This document shows positions 43,561 through 53,066 of a stretch of 64,000 nt of DNA, piece after piece. Location of the stretch: positions 3,782,001 through 3,846,000 of the forward strand of contig OZ240214.1 of assembly GCA_965197575.1 (NCBI GenBank). Reading direction: 5' to 3'. The translations under genes and the position numbers were made by a program. The stretch comes from VXOI01 sp965197575. GTDB taxonomy: Bacteria; Chloroflexota; Dehalococcoidia; Lucifugimonadales; UBA3495. How positions within the stretch are numbered: position 1 is the stretch's first letter; every line of letters starts with the position of its first letter. The notes under the pieces are model-generated. The model was not told where the DNA came from, ran no database searches, and saw nothing but the letters and a program-made list of their open reading frames with translations.

Positions 43561-44544
43561 CTACCGGATTGCTATGGGGCTGCCAGGCGAGCCGGTCGCT
43601 CCCTTGAACGGCACCCGGACGAAGACGTAAGCGAATTCATACGTCTCGGCTCCGGCCAATTGGGCCAGGTTGAGGTTTTCGTGAATCAGGATTCCGTTCA
43701 TCGTGAGCAGGTGCTTGTGGACGGGGAAGGCATTCTCGGGGTCGGCGCCGGGCACCGCCTCCACCGGCCAGGTGTCGCTCCCTACCAGAGTAACCTGCTT
43801 GCCGGAGAGCCATTGGGCCACCTCTATGCCGATCCCCGGCGCGCCTGAGTTATAACGGGCGTTGTCCACCATCCAGAGACTGCCCCATCCGGTATTGAAC
43901 AGGACCGCGTCTCCTCGCTTGACGTCACCATCGGACATTCCCTGACGGCTCAGCGCACCCCGAACGTCGGCCAAGGAAATCACTTGACCAGCGTCCAGCA
44001 TTCCACCCTTGTACCCGGCTACGTCGATGAGGATACCCGTGGTGAAAATGGGCTTTATGTTTTCGACGCCCAGTTTTTGCAGCCCATACCCGCCAGCGAT
44101 TTCAGTCTCGGTGAAGCCATTGTAGAATCGAATGTCGTCTTGATACCCCGGACGGCCGTTGTGCATGATGCCAACGTGGCCGAGTCCGTCGAACTGGGTG
44201 CCCACCTGCCCTATCTCACCAACAACGAACTCGTCGTGGTAGATCAGCCCGCCGGGGAAGGGCCCTCCGGTAGGAGCGCCGGGAATGGTGAGCGAATAGG
44301 TCCGCTGTCCGAACAAGGGCATTCCGGCCTCGTAGGGCCGGCCCAACTCGTAGATTTTTCCGGTTTCAATGAGATCGGCGGCCGCCATTACCTTGCCGTT
44401 GGTGATCCAGTTGGAAGCCCCGGCCTGGTCGCCGGAACCCCATCGCGAAGGCCACCAGTCGTCTCCGCTGGGCGTCGACTGGGCTGTGGGGCCGGCCAAT
44501 GCCGCCGGCGCCAGCGCTACGATGGCCACCAGCGCAGCGACCAC
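43561..44544 (-). CDS. Cyclase family protein, exported
   Basis: A 327-residue metal-dependent hydrolase of the kynurenine formamidase/cyclase family. TQFDGLGHVGI near residue 115 holds the Asp and His of the HxGTHxD-type metal motif in altered form, and GDAVLFNTGWGSLW lies near 210. The N-terminus is a signal peptide (LVAIVALAPAALA). From the GTG at 44544 it lacks positive charges; the frame upstream encodes a fitting charged lead (KKLQFIQDRKRLILV) but has no usual start, so the true start may be a rare codon. It is 107 bases after the MmgE/PrpD gene. Confidence 0.8.
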   Translation of the reverse strand: MVAALVAIVALAPAALAGPTAQSTPSGDDWWPSRWGSGDQAGASNWITNGKVMAAADLIETGKIYELGRPYEAGMPLFGQRTYSLTIPGAPTGGPFPGGLIYHDEFVVGEIGQVGTQFDGLGHVGIMHNGRPGYQDDIRFYNGFTETEIAGGYGLQKLGVENIKPIFTTGILIDVAGYKGGMLDAGQVISLADVRGALSRQGMSDGDVKRGDAVLFNTGWGSLWMVDNARYNSGAPGIGIEVAQWLSGKQVTLVGSDTWPVEAVPGADPENAFPVHKHLLTMNGILIHENLNLAQLAGAETYEFAYVFVRVPFKGATGSPGSPIAIR

Positions 44545-44651
44545 AAGGATGAGCCGCTTTCTGTCCTGAATAAACTGAAGCTTTTTTACCGCTTTTAAGG
44601 AACTGTGGCGAATTTTCGGCTTGCGCCAAGTGCGGGGGACGCGGGTCAGGT

Positions 44652-46022
44652 TTAACCTTTGGTAGCTACCAGAGTGCTGCGCACCAGCTCAGCGATGTTG
44701 GTGACTTCCGGGATGTCCGACCAGGCTTGGACGGCCTGGTTAACGTCCGCGTCGTTCAGCACCAAGGCCACGTTCTCCCGGAACTTTGCCTGAATGTTCT
44801 CGAAGCCCCACGGGTTCTTCTGGCTTCCCAGGATGTCAGCGCGGGCGGTGGTGTGTTCGAAGACGCGGCCGTCCTTCAGGGTGATCTTCACTTTGAGGCC
44901 GTTCTCCGAGTTGGTCAACAGTTCCTCCGACTTGGCCATGACCCGGGTGCGCACCTTGTCCATCGTTTCGCCGATGGTCCGGTCGTCAATCTTCTCTTGG
45001 GTGAAGGTGTCGATCTTCACCTCGCCGTCCACCAGCGCAGCCGCGACATTGTACTTGGCGCTGAACTTGCCCTTGAGATCGTCCTCCGGCTCCTGGTAGA
45101 GCATCACCACCGAGTAGTAGGACTGGTCCACTTCGGCGTTGGCCACGTCGTCGAAGGTGAAATCGTTGTCCCGCATCAAGCTGAACAGGCTGTCCAGCAT
45201 GGCGTGGTTGCCGCCGCAGCAGGGGTATTTCTTGATGATCAGGGCGTCCTGGGTGCGGAAGGGCTTGCCCAGGTTGTCGGCCATTTCGTCGAGGTCGTAG
45301 ATGCCCTCGCCCAGCACGGTGGCGGCGAAACCGAAGGGGTGCTCGACTACCTGGTCGCCGGCCGTGAGGCCCATCTGGGCCAACTGCACTGCGGTCACGC
45401 CGTCGCGCCCGGTCAGCCCGGCGTGCAGCGGCTTGGTCATGGTGCCGAAGTTGTGGATCAGTCCCGAGGCCATGGAACCGGCCATGCCCAGGGCCATGGT
45501 GGTCTGGCGTTCGTCCAGCTTCAACAGCTTGGCGCAGGCGGCGGCGCAGGCCAGGCGGCCGATTACGGCGGTGCTGTGGAACCCTTTGTCCATCTGCTTG
45601 TACTTGGTGGTGTGCTGCAATGCCAAGCCCACCTCGCAGCCAACGACGTAGGCTTCCAGGAGGTCGCGGCCGGTGGCGCCGGTATGCTCGCCGATGGCCA
45701 GCAGGGCCGGGAAGATGGCGACCGTCGGGTGGCCGAACCCGCCGAAGTCGTCGTAGTCCAGGGCGTGGCCCATGGTGCCGTTGGCCAGCGCCGCGTTGGC
45801 CATGGTGCTCTGGCCGCCTCCGGACAGGACCGTGGCTTGGCCCACTGCTCCTTGGTCCGCGACGTACTTCTGAATGATCTGTCCCACCGGCTGCTCCGAA
45901 CCGGCCAGAATCACGCCCAACATGTCGAAGCAGGACTCGTTGGCAACGCGAATAGCGTCGGGCGGAATGTCTTCGTAGCTGGTGTTAACGACCCACTTGG
46001 CAATGGTCTCGGTAGCGCCCAT
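44652..46022 (-). CDS. MmgE/PrpD family protein
   Basis: A 456-residue member of the family that contains 2-methylcitrate dehydratase, cis-aconitate decarboxylase and related lyases. Typical segments are ANGTMGHALDYDDFG near residue 78, GYLLEAYVVGCEVG-like DLLEAYVVGCEVGLAL near 119, and SGLIHNFGTMTKPLHAGLTGRDGV near 191 (given in part). Methylcitrate cycle genes prpB or prpC are not near, so the propionate role is not supported; many paralogues of unknown substrate occur in this phylum. It may share a transcript with the exported cyclase. Confidence 0.88.
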   Translation of the reverse strand: MGATETIAKWVVNTSYEDIPPDAIRVANESCFDMLGVILAGSEQPVGQIIQKYVADQGAVGQATVLSGGGQSTMANAALANGTMGHALDYDDFGGFGHPTVAIFPALLAIGEHTGATGRDLLEAYVVGCEVGLALQHTTKYKQMDKGFHSTAVIGRLACAAACAKLLKLDERQTTMALGMAGSMASGLIHNFGTMTKPLHAGLTGRDGVTAVQLAQMGLTAGDQVVEHPFGFAATVLGEGIYDLDEMADNLGKPFRTQDALIIKKYPCCGGNHAMLDSLFSLMRDNDFTFDDVANAEVDQSYYSVVMLYQEPEDDLKGKFSAKYNVAAALVDGEVKIDTFTQEKIDDRTIGETMDKVRTRVMAKSEELLTNSENGLKVKITLKDGRVFEHTTARADILGSQKNPWGFENIQAKFRENVALVLNDADVNQAVQAWSDIPEVTNIAELVRSTLVATKG

Positions 46023-46173
46023 GGTTCACCTCCAATAGCGTCTTGAAGCGGTCACCCGTTGCTTTGCGGGCCATTATATACTGCCGGGAGCCGCAGGCAA
46101 CCGGGGGATAGGGAGAGAGCCACTTGCCCTGAGGATTGAGGCCGTCATCGTGCAGGTGTGGGGCGGTGGGGCT

Positions 46174-47337
46174 TCAGCCTGAATCTTCTAAAGGTTCGAC
46201 AACTTCCCTAATATCCTGAAGTACAATGACCTTACCGACTCGATGCCCTCTGACAGACACGGGCATATCCCACATCGGACGCACTATATCGTCCATCATC
46301 CCAGGTGGCACTCTGATGATATGAGTTTTTCCATTACTGCCGATAATCTTGATGGTGTTGTGTTCGGCTCGGTCGCGCCTGCGTTTGCGTTTGCGTTTGC
46401 GATTGCCTCTGATCGCATCAGGAAAAAGTAACCTTCCTCGGACTTCTACAGGTTCAGATGCGGGTTCTGTGGAGGAAAGCACGGGCATTTCAGAGGCTAT
46501 CCTAGTAATTATGACAGAGCGATATGTTCCACGTCCGGTTGATGTCAGTCCTACCCTGCGGATTTTAGCACCGTCCGGTGCTAATCTCTTTGCCAAGCCT
46601 AGGAAATTTGATAAGTATATTGGTTCAGGTATGCGCTCTTGCACTTCGGAAATATCTGATTTGCTCAAGGCTTCCATCAAGTCCATAAATTCACCTATAA
46701 CTTCAGAAGTATTAGACAAACCAGACAACGATAACTGTTCAGGGGATGTGCCGAACTGGAGGCTCATCGCAAAACTTCCAGCCTGTGGCATGGATATCCA
46801 CGGTTGAAAACGCTCTCGAATGTTTCTGTCGGGTTGTCCGCTCTCTCTGAACTGTATTCCCCTTTTCCGTTCAGCAGTTCGAACAATTAACTTAATTGCA
46901 TCGTTAACGCGCCCAAAAACCTCATTTAGAGTTGCGATGCCTAACCCCACCGCAGGCCCGGCAAGGCTCAACTCCATTGAATCACCCTCAAGGGCCACCC
47001 CATTCCGCTCCAGATTCCGCTGGAAGTAAATCTGCTCCAGAACCTCCCGCATCTCATGCGCTATTTCAGGGTGTGGCTCTTGCAACAAGGCTTTGTAGAT
47101 TATTTGCTCGGCTTGGCGCAGCTGGTTGGCGTTCATCGCCATGCTGGCGGCGCTGCGGTGCAGCACGGAATAGGTCGGTTCTACCGGCTCTTCCATAGCC
47201 TCGATGGCGGCGAGTTCGTACTCTGTCGCCTTCTCGAACAGCTTTGTAGCGCCTTCTGCGTTGCCACCGCGCTGTTCCAGCATGGCCTGGTCTACGAAGT
47301 CCATAGCCTGATGATGCAGGTCGTTGACTGTGCTCAT
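46174..47337 (-). CDS. Hypothetical protein with helical repeat N-terminus
   Basis: A 387-residue protein that I do not recognise. Residues 1-110 are helical and TPR-like (AMDFVDQAMLEQRGGNAEGA, then RSAASMAMNANQLRQAEQII). Residues 150-270 are a mixed domain, and a very basic tract RGNRKRKRKRRRDRAEH near 320 precedes a C-terminal beta domain with TIKIIGSNGKTHIIRVP. The basic tract is encoded by a GCGTTT-type hexamer repeat near 46380-46405. The codon use and lower GC differ from the neighbours, which suggests transfer. The ATG overlaps the stop of the gene at 47334-47858 as ATGA, so the two act together. Confidence 0.75.
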   Translation of the reverse strand: MSTVNDLHHQAMDFVDQAMLEQRGGNAEGATKLFEKATEYELAAIEAMEEPVEPTYSVLHRSAASMAMNANQLRQAEQIIYKALLQEPHPEIAHEMREVLEQIYFQRNLERNGVALEGDSMELSLAGPAVGLGIATLNEVFGRVNDAIKLIVRTAERKRGIQFRESGQPDRNIRERFQPWISMPQAGSFAMSLQFGTSPEQLSLSGLSNTSEVIGEFMDLMEALSKSDISEVQERIPEPIYLSNFLGLAKRLAPDGAKIRRVGLTSTGRGTYRSVIITRIASEMPVLSSTEPASEPVEVRGRLLFPDAIRGNRKRKRKRRRDRAEHNTIKIIGSNGKTHIIRVPPGMMDDIVRPMWDMPVSVRGHRVGKVIVLQDIREVVEPLEDSG

Positions 47338-47858
47338 CTTTTCCTTACCTCGGCAAGGGGACGGCTAAACTCGACAACTATAACGTAGGCTGGTAACCCC
47401 GATTTATCGGAGCGACGGGTTTGATTCAATTTCTGCCTCACGCGCGCCCTGATGTCACTATCACTGCCATGTAGTATCCCCGACATCTCCAGTCGCGCCC
47501 GGCGTTGGAAGGGCAACGTCTCCGGCGGCCCTAACCAGTAGTCAACTCCAGTGCCTCTGAGGGAACGCTCAATAGTTGTAAGACCCGTCTGAAGCACGAT
47601 GAGCAGGGCTGCCACCCCTACCGCGCCAGCTTCGACGGCATCATCAGGAACAGTCCAAGCCAGGCCGTGGGCTTGCGAGGAAATCGGAGGCCAGTACAAC
47701 GAATAGCTATTGCCGCTTCCGCCCCTGACCTGGAGCGTAACACCCAGCGCGTGGCCCTGCGATTCCAGGCACACACCTGCCCCCTCTGCCATCATTGCGC
47801 CCCGGGCCGGCGTTATAGCCGGTATGTCTCCGGTGGCCAAATCGTTCAAGTCCAACAA
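47334..47858 (-). CDS. Hypothetical protein, coupled to the next gene
   Basis: A 174-residue protein that I do not recognise. It has no clear signal peptide; one moderately hydrophobic helix, VEAGAVGVAALLIVLQTGL, lies near residue 78. The sequence opens with a beta-rich half and ends in a charged half (RARVRQKLNQTRRSDKSG, VIVVEFSRPLAEVRKR). It overlaps the helical-repeat gene downstream by four bases, an arrangement that implies fixed partners. The next genes on both sides read away or belong to other functions, so this is a two-gene unit. Confidence 0.7.
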   Translation of the reverse strand: MLDLNDLATGDIPAITPARGAMMAEGAGVCLESQGHALGVTLQVRGGSGNSYSLYWPPISSQAHGLAWTVPDDAVEAGAVGVAALLIVLQTGLTTIERSLRGTGVDYWLGPPETLPFQRRARLEMSGILHGSDSDIRARVRQKLNQTRRSDKSGLPAYVIVVEFSRPLAEVRKR

Positions 47859-47954
47859 ACGCGAATTCCATAATGCTGTCGTGGTATTCTGGCTGGGCGG
47901 CTTAGTTTAGCAAATCTGCATCGGGCGCGGGAATTCTGGCCGAAGGAGTCGGAT

Positions 47955-49127
47955 TTGACCGAGACCGCCGAGGCCGTCATCATCGGCGGCGGGGTGATGG
48001 GGTGCAGCATCCTGTACCATTTGGCTGCGCGGGGGATGACCGATTCGCTGCTGTTGGAACGCGATCTTCTGGGTTCCGGCTCGACGGGACGTTCGTCCGG
48101 CGCGGTGCGGATGCACTATTCCACCGAAGTTCACGCGCGGATGGCCTGGCATTCGCTACAGGTGTTCCGCGACTTCGACGACCGGGTGGGTGGCGAGTGC
48201 GGGTACACCAACACGGGCTATCTGGTGTTTGCCGGAGCGGAGGCCGCCGATTCCTTCCGGGCCAACCTTGCCTTGCAGCAGAGAGTGGGTATCGAGACTG
48301 CGGAGATCAGCCGGGCCGAGGCGGCGGAAATCGCGCCGGGATTCTTCCTCGACGACTGCGCCGGCATCGCCTACGAACCGCTGTCGGGTCACGCCGACCC
48401 CTCGGGCACCGCGCTGGCTTTCGCCGCCCGTGCGCGGGAGTTGGGGGCACGAACCCGACTGCAATTACCGGCCGTCTCAGTCGAGACCGAGGGCGGACGG
48501 GTGACGGCGGTGGTCACCGGGGACGGCCGCATCGAGACCGGGCGGGTCATTGTGGCCACCGGGCCTTGGAGCCGCCGCTTCCTGCTGCGCCACGGCATAG
48601 ATCTTCCGCTGACGGCGACCCGGCACGAGGTGGTGCATCTCAAGCGCCCGCTGGACCGCCTGCCCTACCATCCCGGCGGAGGCGACATCGCCAACCTCAC
48701 TTACTTCCGGCCCGAAAGCGCCGACCTGACGCTGGTGGGCAACGGGAACATCGAGCAGGAGGTGGATGACCCGGAAATTTACGCCCAACGCCCGAGCCAA
48801 TCGTTCATCCAAGAAATCTGGACCCGGCTGGCCCGGCGCATCCCGCTGATGGCCGACGCGGAGTACAGTACCGGGTACGCCGGCCTCTACACCTCCACCC
48901 CCGACTCCCACCCCGTCATGGACCGCGTCGATGGCGTCGACGGCCTCTACGTTTGCACCGGCTTCAGCGGGCACGGGTTCAAACTCTCTCCGGCGGTCGG
49001 GCTGCTCATGGCGGAGTTGGTGTTGGACGGCCGGGCCACTACAATAGACATAAGTCTCCTCCGCATGTCCCGTTTTGCCGAGGGAGACCTGAACCTGCCG
49101 GGATACGGCTTCAAAGTGCTGGTATGA
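47955..49127 (+). CDS. FAD-dependent oxidoreductase (DAO family)
   Basis: A 390-residue flavoprotein like sarcosine and glycine oxidases. The dinucleotide loop GGGVMGCSILYHLAARG begins at residue 11, GSGSTGRSSGAVR near 42 would lie over the flavin, and the C-terminal YVCTGFSGHGFKLSPAVG near 345 is the usual FAD-contact segment. The start is TTG at 47955 with AAGGAG upstream. It would oxidise a secondary or tertiary amine or an amino acid. TPR genes follow on the same strand after 15 bases, perhaps by chance. Confidence 0.92.
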   Translation: MTETAEAVIIGGGVMGCSILYHLAARGMTDSLLLERDLLGSGSTGRSSGAVRMHYSTEVHARMAWHSLQVFRDFDDRVGGECGYTNTGYLVFAGAEAADSFRANLALQQRVGIETAEISRAEAAEIAPGFFLDDCAGIAYEPLSGHADPSGTALAFAARARELGARTRLQLPAVSVETEGGRVTAVVTGDGRIETGRVIVATGPWSRRFLLRHGIDLPLTATRHEVVHLKRPLDRLPYHPGGGDIANLTYFRPESADLTLVGNGNIEQEVDDPEIYAQRPSQSFIQEIWTRLARRIPLMADAEYSTGYAGLYTSTPDSHPVMDRVDGVDGLYVCTGFSGHGFKLSPAVGLLMAELVLDGRATTIDISLLRMSRFAEGDLNLPGYGFKVLV

Positions 49128-49141
49128 AGGTGTTGGTCTAA

Positions 49142-49555
49142 GTGTTTGTGTTCTCCTTGCTGGGAAGTCTCTACCGGGGGCTCAAGCTGGCGGTGTGCGC
49201 CTTCTATTACAACTGGGGGTTGATATACGCCAGATGGGGACAGACCAGCCGGGCCCTGTGGTACTTCAACCGGGCCGCTGGTGTGGACCATTCCAATGAC
49301 AAGGTCTTCTACCATCGCGGTGTGCTGTTCATCGCCATGGGCGCGCCCGAACGGGCCATCATGGACTTCAACATGGCCATCCGCAACAACCCTCGCTTCC
49401 GCGATGCCTACATGAACCGGAGTATGATGTACACTCTGATCGGCAGGCACGAAGACGCCCGACCCGACGTGGAGCAGGCCGTCGCTCTCGGTGCCGACCG
49501 GGCGTTGCTGGAGCAGCAAATCGAAGACCTGAGAATCAGGAATGGCGGACGTTAA
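49142..49555 (+). CDS. TPR repeat protein
   Basis: A 137-residue protein with a hydrophobic N-terminal helix (FVFSLLGSLYRGLKLAVCAFYY) that could anchor it, then about three tetratricopeptide repeats with the pattern A..Y.NRG/A..DF..AI, for example PERAIMDFNMAIRNNPRFRD near residue 72. It overlaps the start of a larger TPR gene by 14 bases, so the two are probably made together as parts of one scaffold. Confidence 0.8.
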   Translation: MFVFSLLGSLYRGLKLAVCAFYYNWGLIYARWGQTSRALWYFNRAAGVDHSNDKVFYHRGVLFIAMGAPERAIMDFNMAIRNNPRFRDAYMNRSMMYTLIGRHEDARPDVEQAVALGADRALLEQQIEDLRIRNGGR

Positions 49556-50312
49556 GCGAATCCTGGGCCGGATGCTGCCCGGCTCGATGGGCAAGCCCAT
49601 CGCCGAGAAGTGGTACGACTATGGCGTCGGGCTGCAACGTCGCAACCGCTTCGAGGAGGCGGTGGACGCCTATACCGAGGCCGTGGACCGGGACCCCCAA
49701 CTGGTGCAAGCCTACAGCAACCGGGCCAACGCCAACCTGATTCTGGGCGAAGCGGAGGCGGCCATACGCGACGCCGACCTGGCCTTGCAGATTTCTCCAA
49801 ACCTGGCCGTGGCCTACAGCACGCGAGGTCATGCCCACATCTCCCTCGGCGCGAAGACGAAAATGGAAATGCCCCTCGATCCCGCCGCGGCGAGGCCGCA
49901 TTTCGAGAACGCCGTCCGCGACCTGAGCCGGGCCATCCGCATCAATCCGCGTTTCGCCGCCGCCTACAGCGGGCGGGGTTTCGCCCACAAGGAGGCCGGG
50001 CGTCTGCTTGCGGCCATCGACGACTTCTCTCAAGCCATTCGCATCGACAAGCGGTTTCCGGAGGCTTACAACAACCGGGCCGACGTTTACATCGAGACCG
50101 GACAGCTCGATCTGGCCGTCCCCGACCTGAACCAAGCGATCCGGTTGGAGCCGATGTTCGCTGTGGCCTACGTGAACCGCGCCATCGCCCGCACCCTGCT
50201 GAACGAGGACGAAGCGGCCCGCCGCGACGCTGAAACGGCGGCCCGGATGGGAGTGGACCGCCGGGCGGTGGAAGACAAGATCAACGAACTGAAGTCGCAA
50301 CGCCGACGCTAG
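49542..50312 (+). CDS. TPR repeat protein
   Basis: A 256-residue protein made of about six tetratricopeptide repeats from residue 25 on. Units such as AVDAYTEAVDRDPQLVQAYS and DLNQAIRLEPMFAVAYVNRA recur at 34-residue steps, with one unit lengthened by an insert (GAKTKMEMPLDPAAARPHFE) near 105. It has no signal peptide or other domain and so acts as a protein-binding scaffold. The ATG at 49542 lies within the previous TPR gene. Confidence 0.85.
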   Translation: MADVKRILGRMLPGSMGKPIAEKWYDYGVGLQRRNRFEEAVDAYTEAVDRDPQLVQAYSNRANANLILGEAEAAIRDADLALQISPNLAVAYSTRGHAHISLGAKTKMEMPLDPAAARPHFENAVRDLSRAIRINPRFAAAYSGRGFAHKEAGRLLAAIDDFSQAIRIDKRFPEAYNNRADVYIETGQLDLAVPDLNQAIRLEPMFAVAYVNRAIARTLLNEDEAARRDAETAARMGVDRRAVEDKINELKSQRRR

Positions 50313-50380
50313 AGGCCCGTTCAGGCGACGGCGCTTCTACGCTCTTATAGCTTTTTGACTCTGATACAGGGGTGCGCGAA

Positions 50381-51622
50381 ATGCCTCGCTTCTCGATCAA
50401 TTCGGCCCGGCTCAACCATACCCTCGCCGAGTTGGGCAAGTTCGGTGAGACCCCCGAGGGTATGGACCGGCTGGCCTTTTCCCCCGCCGACATAGAAAGC
50501 CGGGCCTACACCATGCACTTGATGCGGCAGGCGGGGCTGGAGGTCCGCATCGACGCGGCTGGCAACATCATCGGCCGCCGGGAGGGCTCGGAGGCGGGAC
50601 TCCCGGCAATCGGCTTGGGTTCCCACACCGACACCGTGCCGCTGGGAGGCAAGTACGACGGCGCGCTGGGCGTCATGGGGGCCATCGAAGTCGTGCAGAC
50701 CCTGGCCGAGCAGAGTCACGTTACCCGCCACCCTATCGAAACGCTGGTGTTCACCAACGAGGAGGGCACCCGGTTCCACCGCTGGCTCATCGGCAGCCGG
50801 GCGATGGCCGGCCTGCTGGAGCCGGAAGACTTGGCGGCGGTGGACGACGAGGGCGTCTCCCTGGCTTCCCGGATGGCCGACATCGGCGGCGACCTGTCCC
50901 GCGTGGCTTCCGCCGCCCGCGGCCCCGGCGAGCTGGCCGCCTACTTCGAGCTTCACATCGAGCAAGGGCCCACTCTCTACCGCTCCAGCACTCCCATCGG
51001 CGTCGTCACCGGCATCACCGGGCGGGCGGTATTCGAGGTTGACATCGTGGGCATGTCCAACCACGCCGGCACCACGCCGATGTCGGAACGCCGCGACGCC
51101 CTGGTCAGCGCCTCGCGGTTGGTGCTGGAAATACAGAAGATGGCGGCCCAAGACGAAATCTGCCGCGTGGCCACAGTCGGCACGGTGCAGGCCCAACCCA
51201 ACGCGGTCAACGTAATTCCCGGCCGGGCCAGCATCGGCCTGGAATTCCGGGACGTGGACATGGCCTCGCTCACCAGGGCCGAGCTGGAGCTGGAGCGGCT
51301 CTCTCGCCGGACGGCGGCGGCAGACAACGTCGAGATCACCATCAACCGCCATCGGTTCACCCAGTCGGTGCCCATCGCTGCCGACATGCAGGCGCTGGTC
51401 GGCGAGGCCGCCGAGCGGTGCGGCTTCGGCTGGGAGCACGTTCCCAGCGGGGCCGGCCACGACGCCCAGGCCATCGCCGCCATCGCCCCGATGGCCATGC
51501 TGTTCGTGCCCAGCGTAAACGGCATCAGCCACGCCATCGAGGAGTATTCCACCCCGGAAGACTGCGCCAACGGCGGCCAAGCGTTGCTGGAGTTGCTGCT
51601 GTTGGCCGATGAACGGATGTAA
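50381..51622 (+). CDS. M20 family Zn-dependent hydrolase (hydantoinase/carbamoylase type)
   Basis: A 413-residue enzyme of the group that includes N-carbamoyl-L-amino-acid hydrolase, allantoate amidohydrolase and beta-ureidopropionase. The metal motifs are GLGSHTDTVPLGGKYDG near residue 82, VFTNEEGTRF near 122 and ELHIEQGPTL near 190, with the late His in SGAGHDAQAIAA near 360. The start chosen is ATG at 50381 (MPRFSINS). It cleaves a carbamoyl group to acid, ammonia and CO2. With HPRT and a molybdenum hydroxylase nearby, purine or hydantoin breakdown is possible, but no allantoinase or hydantoinase is in the window. Confidence 0.92.
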   Translation: MPRFSINSARLNHTLAELGKFGETPEGMDRLAFSPADIESRAYTMHLMRQAGLEVRIDAAGNIIGRREGSEAGLPAIGLGSHTDTVPLGGKYDGALGVMGAIEVVQTLAEQSHVTRHPIETLVFTNEEGTRFHRWLIGSRAMAGLLEPEDLAAVDDEGVSLASRMADIGGDLSRVASAARGPGELAAYFELHIEQGPTLYRSSTPIGVVTGITGRAVFEVDIVGMSNHAGTTPMSERRDALVSASRLVLEIQKMAAQDEICRVATVGTVQAQPNAVNVIPGRASIGLEFRDVDMASLTRAELELERLSRRTAAADNVEITINRHRFTQSVPIAADMQALVGEAAERCGFGWEHVPSGAGHDAQAIAAIAPMAMLFVPSVNGISHAIEEYSTPEDCANGGQALLELLLLADERM

Positions 51623-51626
51623 GCAG

Positions 51627-52085
51627 ATGAAGCTATCGGGCAAGTACGAATTCAACGCCCCGCCGGAGCAGGTCTGGCGGGCTATGACCGAGCCGGAGTC
51701 GCTACGAGGTTGCATTCCCGGCTGCCAGAGCCTTACCGCGGTCGGCGACGACGATTACGAGGCGGCGCTCACCGTGGCGTTGGGGCCGATCCGCGGCAAG
51801 TTCGACGCCAAGGTAGCCATGCGCGACCAAGCGCCCCACGAGTCTTACCGCCTGCTGGTGGAGAGCCGGGGGACGGCCGGGTTCGTCAACGGCGAAGCCC
51901 GCGTCACCCTCACCGCCAACGGCGACACGACCACGGTGTACGTGGAGGGCGAGTCCCAGGCCGGAGGGCTGCTGGCCAGGGTCGGCCAAAGGATGATGGA
52001 CAGCGTGGCCCGGCAGATGATGGACCGTTTCTTCACCTGCCTGGGCGAGTCGACCGGCATATCCAGACCATCGCAGGGAGCCTAA
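51627..52085 (+). CDS. CoxG/SRPBCC family protein
   Basis: A 152-residue protein of the carbon monoxide dehydrogenase subunit G family, a SRPBCC fold with a hydrophobic cavity. The start MKLSGKYEFNAPPEQVWRAM and the following LRGCIPGCQSL are family hallmarks, as is the C-terminal helix RQMMDRFFTCLGE. The ATG at 51627 lies four bases after the M20 gene. CoxG recruits molybdenum-hydroxylase maturation factors to the membrane; a hydroxylase cluster of the matching type begins 3.6 kb downstream. Confidence 0.9.
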   Translation: MKLSGKYEFNAPPEQVWRAMTEPESLRGCIPGCQSLTAVGDDDYEAALTVALGPIRGKFDAKVAMRDQAPHESYRLLVESRGTAGFVNGEARVTLTANGDTTTVYVEGESQAGGLLARVGQRMMDSVARQMMDRFFTCLGESTGISRPSQGA

Positions 52086-52102
52086 CCGGCAAGGAGATAA
52101 TC

Positions 52103-53020
52103 ATGGAACGCACGATTCCGACCAAGGAAGAAGTCCTGGCCTACTTGAAGGAAGACCGCAATTGGGGCCGCTGGGGCGACGAGGACCAGATGGGCGCGGT
52201 CAACATGATCACACCGGAGAAGCGGGTCGCGGCGGCGCGCTTGGTGCAGTCGGGCCGCGCCATCTCTCTGAGCCGAGAGTTTCCCACCATCCCCGCACCC
52301 AACAACCCCAACCCCGCGCACCACTACATGAAGAAGGTCTACCGCAGCCCGACCGCCGGATTCTCCGCCGACTATTACGGCATCTCCTACCACGGCACCG
52401 CCACCACGCATCTGGACGCCCTCTGTCACGTCTGGGACGAGAACGGAATGTGGAACGGGCGCAACCCCGACGAGCTGATTACCATGGACGGCGCGCAGTG
52501 GGGTTCGGTGGACCACTGGAAGGACGGTCTGACCACCCGCGGGGTGCTGCTCGACGTGCCCAAGCACCGGGGCGAGCCCTATGTGACGATGGACAAGCCG
52601 ATCCACGGCTGGGAGTTGGAGGACATCGCCAAGGAGCAGGGAGTGGAGATGGCCGCCGGCGACGCCCTGCTGGTCTACGGTGGCCGGGAGAACTGGAACG
52701 CCGGGGGCAACCCCATCTGGGGCAGCAACCCGCTGGAACGCCCCGGCCTGCACATGACCTGCCTGAAGTTCATCCGGCAGTCCGACGTGTGCCTGCTGGT
52801 CTGGGACATGATGGACCATACGCCCAACGGGTACGATCTCAGTTGGGCGGTCCACGGCTCGATCTTCGCCTACGGGATCGGCCTGCTGGACAACGCACTG
52901 CTTCAGCCGCTGGCCGAAGCCTGCGCCGAGGAAGGTCGCTACGAATTCATGCTGACCGTGAACCCGCTCCGCGTGGTTGGCGGCACCGGGTCGCCCGTGA
53001 ATCCGGTGGCGATCCTGTAG
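52103..53020 (+). CDS. Cyclase family protein
   Basis: A 305-residue metal-dependent hydrolase of the cyclase/kynurenine formamidase family, cytoplasmic and without a signal peptide. The metal motif is SYHGTATTHLDALCHVW near residue 98, with the His and Asp spaced as in the family's HxGTHxDxPxH, and RGVLLDVPKHRG lies near 145. The ATG at 52103 has AAGGAGAT upstream, and the frame before it belongs to CoxG in another phase. It is 17 bases after CoxG and so joins the carbamoylase-CoxG unit. It is only distantly similar to the exported one at 43561. Confidence 0.92.
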   Translation: MERTIPTKEEVLAYLKEDRNWGRWGDEDQMGAVNMITPEKRVAAARLVQSGRAISLSREFPTIPAPNNPNPAHHYMKKVYRSPTAGFSADYYGISYHGTATTHLDALCHVWDENGMWNGRNPDELITMDGAQWGSVDHWKDGLTTRGVLLDVPKHRGEPYVTMDKPIHGWELEDIAKEQGVEMAAGDALLVYGGRENWNAGGNPIWGSNPLERPGLHMTCLKFIRQSDVCLLVWDMMDHTPNGYDLSWAVHGSIFAYGIGLLDNALLQPLAEACAEEGRYEFMLTVNPLRVVGGTGSPVNPVAIL

Positions 53021-53066
53021 CGGGCTGGCTCTCGCTGGCCGAGTGGGGCGCGCCCGGTGGCCGCCC

